This document shows, one piece after another, positions 1-10,307 of a stretch of DNA of 64,000 nt. The notes under the pieces were generated by a model. It worked only from the letters and a program-made list of their open reading frames with translations, was not told the origin of the DNA and did no database searches. Position numbers and translations under genes: made by a program. How positions within the stretch are numbered: position 1 is the first letter of the stretch; every line of letters starts with the position of its first letter. Source of the stretch: Heliopora coerulea (Eukaryota > Cnidaria > Anthozoa > Scleralcyonacea > Helioporidae); the NCBI GenBank assembly GCA_030142905.1, contig JASJOG010000075.1, positions 1,008,501-1,072,500 of the forward strand, read 5' to 3'.

Positions 1-29
1 CAGAAGAGAAAGAAAAAAAGACTGGTGAT

Positions 30-190
30 GAAAATGATCCCCTCGCCCACTGCGCAAAGTGCAGTGCGAAGGCCGAAGGCCCGAGCGGGCGAGGGTACTA
101 ATCTCGACGTGTGTGGAGTCCTGTTACACTCGTGGTGACTAGGGAAAAAAATTTTCGCTTTGTGTATGTATGTTTCTATATATATATGTA
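30..190 (+). repeat. MITE-like repeat with GC-rich terminal hairpin
   Basis: The segment starts with a GC-rich inverted repeat bounded by CCCCTCGCCC and GGGCGAGGG, followed by a conserved tail that ends in an AT run. A second copy in the opposite orientation lies at about 6,200-6,370, in the centre of the large palindrome. The two share the hairpin stem, the tract around GGAGTCC and the tract TTTTCGCTTTGTGTAT. There is no coding potential. It is probably a short non-autonomous element or the 5' end of the Crypton-like element next to it; the sequence alone does not decide. Confidence 0.55.
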
Positions 191-282
191 GTAGAAACTT
201 AATCGAGTACTATTGCAAAAGCTGCATTCTGATTGGCTACGCTACTCACTATCTATTCGTCGATAGATAGCGAGTAGCGAAA

Positions 283-432
283 ATGGCTTCCGCCTCTCGT
301 TTTTGTGAAGTTTCTGAAGACGAAATAGATTGCCTACTTGAAAGTGCAATCCCAGAGAAGACGAAAAATGTTCTTTGCAAAGTGTTTCTATTAAAACAAT
401 TAGATTATTCGCTCTCGATTTCTATGAGGTGA
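283..432 (+). pseudogene. N-terminal fragment of Crypton-like/DUF3504 protein
   Basis: An ATG opens a 49-codon frame whose first 40 residues resemble the start of metazoan DUF3504/ZMYM2-QRICH1-like tyrosine recombinase relatives: a short aromatic stretch, an acidic SEDEID segment, then LLESAIPEKTK. The frame ends in a TGA inside a 98-bp hairpin at 399-496, so the rest of the N-terminal domain is lost or displaced. The C-terminal recombinase part lies downstream at 1,134-2,056 and, beyond a hAT insertion, from 5,664. The family assignment rests on pattern memory of the N-terminal motif plus the downstream catalytic region. It is a broken copy and cannot make a full protein. Confidence 0.5.
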
Positions 433-496
433 TAGTTGACTTGGACTTCCCCCTCGTCAACTATCACCTCACAGAAATCGAGAGCGAATAATCTAA
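399..496. repeat. Near-perfect 42-bp-arm hairpin
   Basis: Two arms of about 42 bp (399-441 and 456-497) are reverse complements with about one mismatch and are separated by a 15-base spacer. The hairpin begins exactly where the Crypton-like N-terminal reading frame is lost. On the mirror-image side of the palindrome, homology stops near 18,343, inside the corresponding hairpin. It may be a scar of the inversion that made the palindrome, or a terminal stem of an element. Confidence 0.8.
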
Positions 497-1133
497 TTGT
501 TACTAAGAAATACGTGCACGAAACAACCCCTCGCCCACCCTTCCAATATATCTCTCGAGAATCCAAGTAATAATGATAATTTTTCAAAATTCTCAAAAAG
601 ACAAATCCTCCTGATTATAACTCGAAGAGGACATGCAATAAAAAAAAATCCACACAGAATTTGGCCGCAAATAAGCAACAATCCAAACTGGAAATTATTT
701 TATATTTAGACTGCTTATAGTCATATTTACGTTTAAAATTTCAATTCTGCTTTATTAAAACAAAAAGTTCGGTGAGAATAACGTTCAACGGCTTAACAAA
801 TGTTAAGATGTCCATCCTTACAATTAAATTATTAAACAACGAATGATAGGATCAATACCCTGAATCATATAAGGGGTTTATGGTAATTCATGTCATTTTC
901 CAATTAGACTTCTCACTCATTTTGCCTTAAAGAAAGATTGTTTTATTAGATGACCAGACTTTCCGTCTTAAAACTGGAGCATTCTCATAGGTTATCAAAC
1001 GGATACCGGCATTACGGACAGCTCATGATTGAATATTTTTCTGACATTTTTTTTTGACTTAAAAAATTGATAAATTATACGTTTCCTCAAAGTTGGTTAC
1101 AAATGTCTTTAAGATCTGCTATGATAAGGATTT

Positions 1134-2056
1134 ATGCTAAGTATTCATCCGGAAGTACAAGACTTTGGTGACGAAGATGAAACGAATTGCGAAGTCGACG
1201 AAGTAAACAAAGAAAACACGAATGAATTCTGCAGTTTTATCGCTGACCAAAAATCGGAAAATATAAAACAAAATTTGAAAAGAAAACCTTGTGCAAGTTT
1301 TGTCGAAAGAAGAACGAGAAGAGGGAAGTAAAAGACGTACTTTTTTCAAGGCAAAACATCAATAAAAATAAAAAATGGCGTATAAACTTGCAACTCTTGC
1401 ATGTTTTCAACTAAGCATTCAGTGGCACCTCGACACAAAGGGTTCAACGGTAAATTTACTCACAGACGACATTAAACTTTCCTGAGAGGTTTTGAAATCT
1501 TGATGAAAGCATTACTGGTCGAATACGGTAAAGGTCATCATGCACAAATCACTCTTGAAGTGAGAAAGACTGAAGTAGACAACTGTTTTGCCGAAGGATA
1601 AATTGGTGACCAACAACAAGTAGCTTTGCAGCGAGTTACCTGGTAGCTGTTTACCTTGTATTTTTGTTTCGAGCCAAAAATACATCCTAACGTCTTCAAT
1701 GGGGCGACATTTCATAGCGAAAAAAATCCTGATTGAGACAACGAAATCTTTGTGCGGAAAGCGGAGAAAGCATCCAAAGACTGTCATGGCCTGGACAACT
1801 CTTCTGGATGACGAGTGTTCTATCCCACTTCTCAAACAATTGACCATGAACGCTGTCCGCTTAAATACTGCAAAATGTTCAAAAATAATCGTCGTACAGA
1901 GATGAATGAACCAGAATCTTCATTCTACTTTACCAATAAACAGCAGCAAAATCCAGGCGGTAATATTTCGTACAAGAAGTCTCCCTTAGGGAAGAATGAA
2001 GTCGGGAAGCTACTTTTGAAAGCTCCTCAAAACAATTCCGTTCGCAGAACTTGTAT
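1134..2056 (+). pseudogene. Crypton-like tyrosine recombinase, left-arm copy
   Basis: Frames between 1,134 and 2,056 encode a decayed tyrosine recombinase of the DUF3504/Crypton type. The best stretch (1,815-2,048) has RCPLKYCKMF, then SSFYF and SPLGKNEVG, the usual linker before the catalytic C-terminus. It then gives NNSVRRTC, which matches the catalytic H-x-x-R box with the His read as Asn. The hAT insertion at 2,057 splits the gene here. Its continuation at 5,664-5,980 gives the segment with the last catalytic residues. Several stops (for example near 1,330 and 1,600) make it non-functional. The same gene occurs on the minus strand in the right arm. Confidence 0.6.
2049..2056. repeat. hAT target-site duplication, left
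   Basis: The octamer ACTTGTAT directly precedes the hAT end CAGGGATTAT and is repeated exactly at 5,664-5,671 after the other end. An 8-bp duplication is the hallmark of hAT transposition. Confidence 0.92.
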
Positions 2057-5000
2057 CAGGGATTATTTTAAGGAAATTTTATCACTGCACAAAAGCGCAA
2101 AAAGGATAAAATTTGTATCATTTTACCGACATTATAGAAAAACTTCTGACTGCCCTACTTGTTCTGATTCTGCAACCCATGCCTTACACTATATACATGC
2201 TGGCAAATGAGCCAGAATCACAGCTGAGCCCATATCACCATACTCTATTTTTATAAAAATATTAAATATACACTTTTTCACATATTTTTTGCAAAATGTC
2301 AATGCATCTATATTACTTAGCACTCATTTTTAAAGAATTTTCTAACAAGCAACTATGAAATGTATACTTCTAAAAATATAATAATAGTAAGAGTAAAACT
2401 AAATACCATATACATAAAATATGACAAAAGTGTATTTTGCTGAATTTAATAATTGACTAAATTAAGTTAGTTCTGGCCAATATTACATGTATACTCTCAA
2501 GTCAATGTTCACTTTTTGAAGGTATTAAAACGGATCGGGGCTACTTAATTAGGGCTTAAATACAATAATATAACTTCATACATCCACGGACTGATATAAA
2601 AATTAATAGTGTATTTAATATAGCACGCTGAGCGCCTTTACACGTGCAGACGTGCTTGTGTTATTGAGAAATAAATTTGCACATATATCGGTCAATACCG
2701 GCAGAAAATAACTCAAACAAACCTTAGGATAACTTTTAACATTCTTTGATAATTTTGAACACGTTTTGACGCTCCTGACTACTTCTCAACACAATAATAC
2801 CCACGCAGTGATTATTTAATTACAATAATTAGGCAGTAGGCATAGTTATTTAATATTATCATCGATACTTTAACCAAAATTGTAGCTGATTGGTCAACTG
2901 TACTTCCTTAGCAACGGGGTAGCAACTGAATCGGCTGTCAAAAATAGATTGGGAAAGATGGCTACAAAGCAGTCAACAATTGATTTCTTTATAAGAAATG
3001 CTAATGAAGCAATCGAACCAGTTGCAGAAAAGATGGCGAATGACAGCTTAAATTCACAAGATCAGCAAGCTGGTGCTCATGTAAACATTTCTAATGGCCA
3101 GGAATTATGCAGCGAACAGTCTGATCGATCGAACGAAGCCAATAACTATGAAATTAGTTCTTCAACTTTGAGCTCAACAGTTACAGGAGGCAGTGATTCT
3201 GAGACTGAACATGAATTTACTTCTCAAAGTGACTCTGATGATCGTAAAACTGCAGCCAAAGAGGTGGTACCTAAATCCGGCGGGAGAAAAAGAATACGAT
3301 GCAAAGCATGCAATGAAAACTCAGATATTGTTAAAAGGTTTTGCTACAGAGGTCGAATTCCCCCCATATGCACACCAACAGGAACAGAAGCCCGTAAAGG
3401 AACAATAGCAAAACATCTCAGCAGTGAAGCTCATAAAGAGTCTGTTAAGTTGAATAGAATTAACGGGTTATCTTCGTCTGAAAAAATACAAGCAGTACCT
3501 TTACTCAAGATAGCAAACGCACAAACACACCTTCTTGCTAACCGAATCGGTAAATTGATAATTCAGGTGTCAAAAATTTAGCAATTTCTGCCTTTACCTG
3601 GCCATCAAGAGTAGTAGCTAGTGAAATTGCTCACACTTTCGATTATAATAGTCCTTTTAAAGAGTATGACGTGTCAGTCTTTGATTTACAATACGTGACA
3701 CCAACAAGCCATCAGGAACTTTTGAAAATTATCGTGCAGACCGACCTAACAAGATTTAAACAAGAAATCGATGATTGTCTCGCAGCCTCTTTCCGGTGCG
3801 ATGCTTCGATGGATCGTACTCAAAAGGACAACGAGTTCATGTTGTTGAATGTTATTAGCAAAAATGGAAACGAACTACTTCGGTACGTTGGCCTTGGCCA
3901 TGTTAAAAATAGGGGTGCCAAGGGTCATTTAGAAGCATTGAAGGAAGGCGCAACTGATACAATTGGCTAGAATAAAGTGTTGACCATTGCAAACCATATG
4001 ACAACGGACGAGGAAAACAAAAATGTCGGTGAACATAATGGACTGTGGAAATTGATTGATGATGAAAGAGCCAAAGAAGAGGCAGAATTCCCAATGTTGA
4101 AGTCAGTTTGTGCGGTTCACTCTTCTGCATTAGCGTACCACGACCTGTGTAAGGAAGTTTCAGACTTGGATACCCTGATACGAAAACTTTCTGCTATCTC
4201 TTCATTTTTCCATGCTTCAGCGGCACGTACAGCAGAGCTTGAAAAGTATGCAAAAGAGCAGGGTCTCAATGTTCGGCGCTTTCCAAAGTATTACGAAGTT
4301 AGGTGGACGGAATTTACAGCAGGATTGATTGATGCCGTTTTCACCTCTTGGAGGGCACTTATGGTGTTTTGTGAAAGATCAGAAGAGGAGCAAGCGAAGG
4401 GTTTCAGGAGACTGTTGTCAAACAAAGACAACTTAATGCTGATGTGCTTACTCGGAGACGTTCTTTTCCTGCTGAAGGTGTTCCAGAAGAAGTTGCAAGA
4501 GACGACATAACAATCGTTGATATTGCCCCAGAAACAAAGAAGCTCATTGCAAAACTCGAAAAATTACATCAACGCCCAATCATAGGTGGTTGGGAAGATA
4601 AGTTTTCTCAAAGCTACAATGAGGAAGATGGAAAATTTTTTGGGACACTTTTGTGGCAGAAGGAACGACGTACGACACGAAGAAATCTCTATGTTTCTGA
4701 AACGAGGGCGTTCTCCGCAATAAAGGTTGAGGTATTACAGGCACTGCATAATTTTATGGAAAGAAGGCTCGAAATAGATGATCACGCAAAAGAAAATTTC
4801 TCTTCATTTGTAAAATTTACTGCAAATGAAGAAGATATCAGAGAAGTTCATGCTTCAGTGCCACCGGATCTCGATCTGCGATATCTGGCACAAGAGTACG
4901 AGGATGCGCAGGAAAGCAATATGAACAAAAGCAACCCGAAAGCTTTGCTGCAAAACCTGTGCGCAAATTCCAACAAGACCAAAACGCTAACAGAGGTACT

Positions 5001-5663
5001 GGCCCGGATACTTGTATGCAAACCACACTCAGCTGATTGTGAAAGATTAGTCTCGGCATACAACAACGTAAAGACAAGTTCAAGGAATCGTCTTCAACGT
5101 GAAACAATAAGCCATTATCTTTATGTCAACATCAACATGCCAGTCTTGGCAAAATTCGACCCAAGGCCAGCCGTTCGTCATTTTATTAACGAAAGAAAAC
5201 GGCGCGTGAGAGATACACCAAAGGCTGACAAGCAGGCATGGTTTCAGAAAGTTTTTGAACGTGGTGATACTGATGAAACTCATGAAAGCGAGGTTGACGA
5301 TGCAGACATTGTGACAAAACAGAAAACATTGAATCGTGGATTTTAGTCTCATTTAGCTTATTAGCTTAGTTAAAGTAGTTGTATTCAGTAAGAAAATAAC
5401 GTAGTTGATACTTTACCAGATTACGTTGACATTTACCAGACATTCCGAAGATAAACTGTAGCGAATTAATCACAGTATAGCGCTTTCAAAGTAAGATCTA
5501 TTTGCGTGTTTAGCTTTTTGCTTAACAATAGGGAAAAGGAACCGTTATTGTTGCTGTACTTTTGAACATTATTTATGAAAAATTATTGGTAATTTGCCGA
5601 ATAACACCACATTTTATCACTGCACATAGTCTCATTTATCACTGCACACTAAAATAATCCCTG
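2057..5663 (+). mobile_element. hAT superfamily DNA transposon
   Basis: A 3,607-bp element begins CAGGGATTATTTTA at 2,057 and ends with its inverse TAAAATAATCCCTG at 5,663. It is flanked by perfect 8-bp duplications ACTTGTAT. A subterminal motif TTATCACTGCAC occurs near the left end (about 2,079) and twice near the right end (about 5,612 and 5,636). The single gene inside is a broken transposase on the plus strand. The element interrupts the Crypton-like recombinase of the left palindrome arm; the uninterrupted sequence is seen in the mirror copy around 6,930, so it inserted after the inverted duplication. Stretches 2,057-2,948 and 5,347-5,663 hold no gene and read as untranslated flanks. Confidence 0.93.
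2949..5346 (+). pseudogene. hAT transposase (KIAA1586/ZBED-like), broken
   Basis: The remains span about 800 codons. The N-terminal part (2,949-3,560) has an acidic low-complexity leader and a zinc finger with CKAC at about 3,300 and a histidine pair in KHLSSEAH. The frame shifts near 3,560, continues to a TAG at 3,968, and runs on in the same frame to about 4,490. It shifts again into 4,444-5,346. The last part carries the hAT C-terminal dimerisation region, recognisable from PHSADCERLVSAYN and the following R-x-R-L segment. The family is the hAT group related to KIAA1586-type proteins. At least two frameshifts and one stop make it inactive. Confidence 0.85.
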
Positions 5664-6200
5664 ACTTGTATTTCAAAGCTACTCGATTCAGACGTACCTG
5701 TGATTATGCTGCTCAGGTAAGTGGTTACCAGAACGTGAAAAGTCCCAAGATTTATACTAATTGACATCGATTCAGCTTCAGCGAAGAATGTCATTTTAAT
5801 ACAATTAGTCGCTTAGCAAATGTCTTGACAGCAAGCGAGTTCCCTTACGTCTTTTGTTCACATAAATCAGAAAGAACCAAGACAAAGCGTTGCTGCAAAA
5901 AGTGAACAGTTGGCAAATGCATATTCCAAGGAGCTAACTTTGAGAACTGCTCTGTCAAGTCATAAATCGTCCAGTTACTGAGGTGGTGAAACCAGCCGCA
6001 GGCACCAAGAAAGCCATTTCCTTTGCCGGTCTTAAATCATTTACTGGCTTCAGTTTTCAAATAATGTAAACAACTTGCGAGAGATCCATACAAGGGAAAA
6101 AATAACGAGACCAAATCGATTTGCTTCAATATGGTACCTAAATACGGTTTGTTCAACGACATACTAGTCCCGAGCTTGCACACGGCATTTCTGAGTGACC
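5664..6200 (+). pseudogene. Crypton-like recombinase, left-arm 3' part after hAT
   Basis: Immediately after the hAT element the recombinase frame resumes with sequence matching the S-G-[HY]-x-N-x-x-S box. Intact matches in the mirror copy read VSGYQNVKSPKIYT, where the last Tyr would be the catalytic nucleophile. Stops break this copy. The segment then runs into untranslated sequence and a (TA)n run at about 6,210-6,245. Confidence 0.5.
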
Positions 6201-6209
6201 AGACACCAT

Positions 6210-6248
<39 letters not shown>

Positions 6249-6370
6249 AAAGATCATACACAAAGCGAAAATTTTTCTCCCTAGTAATCACCACGCGTGT
6301 AAAAGGACTCCACGCACTTCAAGATTAGTACCTCGCACCGCGCTTCGCGCGGTGGGCGAGGGGAATATAT
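6200..6370 (-). repeat. MITE-like repeat at palindrome centre
   Basis: A (TA)n run of about 32 bp is followed by a tract and a GC-rich hairpin (CCTCGCACCGCGC / GCGCGGTGGGCGAGG) that is the reverse complement of the repeat at 30-190. It forms the asymmetric spacer between the two palindrome arms. Confidence 0.6.
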
Positions 6371-6389
6371 CCATGTATTCCGGTCACTT

Positions 6390-7866
6390 AAAAATGCCGT
6401 GTGCAAGCTCGGGGACTGGTATGTTGTTGAGCAAACCATACTTAGGTACCGTATTGAAGCAAATCGATTTGGTCTCGTTATTTTTTCCCTTGTATGGATC
6501 TCTCGCAAGTTGTTTACATTATTTGAACACTGAAGCCAGTAAATGATTTAAGACCGGCAAAGGAAATGGCTTCCTTGGTGCCTGCGGCTGGTTTCGCTAT
6601 TGAGGGCCACGTCAGTAACTGAACAATTTATGACTTGACAGAGCAGTTCTCAAAGTTAGCTCCTTGGAATATCCATTTGCCAACTGTTCACTTTTGCAGC
6701 AATGCTTTATCTCGGTTCTTTCTGATTTATATGAACAAAAGACGTAAGGGAACTCGCTTGCTGTCTGGACATTTGCTAAGCGACTAAGTGTATTAAAACG
6801 ACATTCTTCGCTGAAGTTGAACAGATGTCGATTAGTATAAATCTTGGGACTTTTCACGTTCTGATAACCACTTACATGAACTACACAATCGCAGGTACGT
6901 CTGAATCGAGTAGCTTTGAAATACAAGTTCTGCAAACGGAATTGTTTTGAGGAGCTTTCAAAAGTAGCTTCCCGACTTCATTCTTCCCTAAGGGAGACTT
7001 CTTGCACGAGATATTACCGCCTGGATTTTGCTGCTGTTTATTGGTAAAGTAGAATGAAGATTCTGGTTCATTCATCTCTGTACGACGATTATTTTTGAAC
7101 ATTTTGCAGTATTTAACCGGACAGTGTCCATGGTCAATTGTTTGAGAAGTGGGATAGAACACTCGTCGTCCAGAAGAGTTGTCCAGGCCATGACAGTCTT
7201 TGGATGCTTTCTCCGCTTTCCACAAAAAGATTTCATCGCCTCAATCACGATTTTTTTCGCTATGAAATGTCGCCCCATTGAAGATGTTAGGATGTATTTT
7301 TGGCTTGAAACAAAAATGCAAGGTAAACAGCTACCAGGCAACTAGCTTCAAAGCTACTTGTTTTTGGTCACCAAATTATTCCACGGCAAAACAATTGTCC
7401 GCTTCAGCCTTTCTCACTTCAAGAGTGATTTGTGCATGATGACCTTTACCGTATTCGACCAGTAATGCTTTCATCAGGATTTTAAAACCTCTCAAGAAAG
7501 TTTAAATTCGTCTGTGTGTAACTCTATCGTTCATCCCTTTGTGTTGAGGTGCCACTGAATGCTTAGTTGAAAATAGGCAAGAGTTTCAGGTTTATATGCC
7601 ATTTTTCTTTTTTACTGATGTTTTACCTTGGAAAAAGTACGTCTTTTACTTCCCTCTTCTCGTTCTTCTTTCGACAAAACTTGCACAAGGTTTGCTTGTC
7701 GTATTTTGTTTTATGTTTTGTATTTTCCGATTTTTTTGTCAGCGATCAAAATGCAGAATTCGTTCATGTTTTCATTGTTTACTTCGTCGGTTTTGTAATT
7801 CCTTTCATCTTCGTCACCAAAGTCTTGTACCTCCGGATGAATACTTTGCATAAATCCTTATTATAG
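6390..7866 (-). pseudogene. Crypton-like tyrosine recombinase, right-arm copy
   Basis: This is the mirror copy of the left-arm gene, on the minus strand and free of the hAT insertion. The frame 7,225-6,881 carries the linker and the H-x-x-R box region (NNSVCRTC, with the first catalytic Arg position changed to Cys relative to the left copy). The frame 6,935-6,612 carries VSGYQNVKSPKIYT with the expected catalytic Tyr. A frameshift joins the two frames near 6,900. Its upstream part reads through 7,866 and is cut by the BEL/Pao insertion at 8,175. Comparing the two arms would show which changes came after the duplication. Confidence 0.6.
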
Positions 7867-8170
7867 TATCATCTTAAAGGCATTTGTAACCAACTTTGAG
7901 ATAACGTATAACTTATCTTTTTTTTAAATGAAAAAAATGTCAGCAAAATCTTCAATCGTGAGCTGTCCGTAATGCTGGTATTTGTTTGATAACCTATGAG
8001 AATGCTCCAGTTTTAAGACGGAAAGTCTAGTCATCTAATAAAACAATCTTTCTTGAAGGCAAAATGAGTGAGAAATCTAATTGGAAAACGACACGAATTA
8101 CCATAAACCCACAAATAATTCAGGGTATTGATCCTATCATTCGCTATTTAATAATTTAATTGTAAGGATG

Positions 8171-8175
8171 GACAT
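8171..8175. repeat. BEL/Pao target-site duplication, left
   Basis: GACAT precedes the 5' LTR and is repeated at 16,153-16,157 after the 3' LTR. In the uninterrupted left palindrome arm the same site is present once, in reverse complement near 808-812, which confirms the insertion. Confidence 0.9.
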
Positions 8176-8386
8176 TGGATTGTTGGTATATGTTAACAGG
8201 GGAACTTTATATATTACGATTAACCTTGCATGCATGATTAGCTTTGATGGACATTTACGTAATCAATTAGGTTTATTAGTTTATTAGGAGTCATATGAAC
8301 TGAAGTTGATTAAGTCAGGAAGCTAATGTTGTTTGGAGAGAAAGTCTGTTAAGTTGTCTGTTTTGCTAACCTGAACCGAAAATAGT
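8176..8386 (+). repeat. 5' LTR remnant of BEL/Pao
   Basis: Positions 8,176-8,386 match the first and middle parts of the 3' LTR (15,339-15,448 and 15,946-16,055) with scattered substitutions. After GTAAAG the two diverge: the 3' copy has about 97 more bases to CTTCCA, while this copy runs straight into gag coding sequence. The LTR end, primer binding site and gag start are therefore deleted. Confidence 0.85.
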
Positions 8387-9108
8387 AAAGCGTCGATGCG
8401 CAAAGGCCTCACTGACGAGACTGGAGAAAGCCTTGGCTGTGCTGGAAGAGAATGAAAGACCAGCGAGTGAGGTTATTGAGCAGAAAACGTGTCCCAACGA
8501 CCGCAAAGTATGGTCACGACACCTGGAACGTGAACGGAAACCAGCTACCTTGATCAATCTGATAGACTGAATGACAGATGAGATGAAGTCTAGAATGCGT
8601 GCAACAGCTCCTGTTAGAAGTAGTGCAGCAAATCGTAGAGTGATTAACTCGGTCCATGGGGAAGTGCAGGAATTTGGGAAAAATCGCCATAAATGTTGGG
8701 TATGCAGTAATTCAAGTCACTGGCCTGATCAATGTGAAAAGCTAGCAGCAATGAGTGTAGATGAGAGGATGAACGCAGTTAAAAAAATTCACGCTTGTTT
8801 TAGCTGCTTAAAGAAAGCTGACAGAGAGCACCGATGGGCAAACTGCAGTCGAAAGAAGCAGTACACGAAAGTTGAAGGCGGTCGCCAGTGTAATTCAACG
8901 TATCATCCGTTGTTGCATAAGTCCAACACCGCAAAGGTTGGCGTTGCTGTCGTAGGTGACCAGAAATATGCAATGTTACCCGTAATAGCTGCAAACATCT
9001 GTGGTTCCAACGGTGTATATAAACTTAGAAATATTTTGTTTGATTCGGGAGGGCAGATCAGTTTAATTAGAAATGATACCGCGGACAGCCTCCATTTATC
9101 TGGTAAAG
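8387..9108 (+). pseudogene. BEL/Pao gag C-terminus and protease start
   Basis: The reading frame runs from about 8,390, with a TGA near 8,568, then openly to the LINE insertion. It has two CCHC-like zinc knuckles (CWVCSNSSHWPDQC and CFSCLKKADREHRWANC) followed by the aspartic protease active site FDSGGQISLI. The D-S-G triad is normal for BEL/Pao. The gag N-terminus is missing because the 5' LTR end and gag start are deleted. The protease continues on the other side of the LINE at 11,640. Confidence 0.85.
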
Positions 9109-9125
9109 TTAAATGGAAGCTGTCC

Positions 9126-10135
9126 AGAGGTTGTTCTTTGGCTGTTATTACATAACAGACAGAGAACAAGTGTGTTCCATCCGTGACCAAACTTCGCCAT
9201 CTAAGAAAATAGTATGTGGAGTTCCACAGGGCTCAATCTTAGGTCCCTTAATGTTTTTACTGTACATTAACGATATGCCAGATTGCCTTAACTGTACAAT
9301 TCCATGTTTATATGCAGACGATACTGAAGTTTTTGCCTCTTCCTATGATTCCACTGAGTTAACAGGAAAATTAAATTCAGATCTTAAAAACATTCACAAC
9401 TGGTTTTCCAAAAACAAATTATAACGTCACCCAACTAGGACAAAGCTTATGTATATAGGGTCATCCTATATTTTGACCAATAAAGTTGGAGATAATTCCG
9501 CCGTCTTGTTAAATAAGGTACCAATTCCCCGAACCGACACATATAAATGTTTGGGTGTCGGGATAGATGAAAGACTTAGCTGGGACAAACACATTGAGGC
9601 AACTTGTACAAAGGTTAGTGCGGGTATTGGGGGCATTAGACGAGTAAAGCCATATGTTCCTGCTAATACGTTAGAAATTATTTATAAAGCCTTGGTCGAA
9701 CCTTACTTTGAATACTATTCTCCTCTCTGGGATAATTGCGGAAAAACGTTACAGGAAAGACTTCAAAAATTTCAGTCTCGAGCTGCAAGAGTCATTACAG
9801 GAGCCAGTCATGATATCAGGTCCGCCGATGTCCTTGACAATCTGTCGTGGGAAACACTTGATGTAAAGCGCTTCTATAGCAAATCAACCTTAATGTATAA
9901 AATACTAAATGACCACACTGCCCCAAGGCTAAAGGAATTCTTCTCTAAAAGAAGTGTCTTTCAGAACACTTGTAATCTCAGAAATAATGATACAGATCTA
10001 GCAGTACCAAAGCCGAAAAGAGAATTCTTGAAAAGAAGTTTCAGATATAGCGGAGCCATGCTGTGGAACAGCTTATCCCCTGAAGCCAAATCTTGCGAAA
10101 CGCCGCATAATTTCAAAAGGCATATACGCACATAA
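9126..10135 (+). pseudogene. LINE reverse transcriptase C-terminal part
   Basis: The frame carries the RT motifs GVPQGSILGPLMFLLYIND (motif B region) and LYADDTEVF (catalytic motif C). The thumb/C-terminal region follows, with CLGVGIDERLSWDKHIE, YSPLWDNCG and RAARVITGA, typical of CR1/L2/Jockey-group LINEs. One TAA at about 9,422 separates the two halves of the frame. The domain upstream of motif B is absent. The frame ends at 10,135, and the sequence to about 10,300 is the 3' untranslated region. Confidence 0.9.
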
Positions 10136-10307
10136 ACCTATCGTGTAAATATAATTAGCCTGAAAATTTTTACTATTCTTTCTACTCTAGTTGTAGTTGC
10201 ATATAAAATCTCTTTCTTTTTAACTTGCATACTTTTTAAATTTTCTAAACCTAAGTTGTATATATATTCAGTGTGACGTCCCTCATTGAAATTAGCTTAT
10301 GTTGTTG

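Noticed and set aside
5347..5663. Host gene 3' untranslated region
   Set aside because: It lies within the hAT target duplications and contains hAT subterminal repeats.
6208..6294. Tyr-Ile repeat proteins over the (TA)n run
   Set aside because: The (TA)n microsatellite reads as Tyr-Ile on both strands; not a gene.
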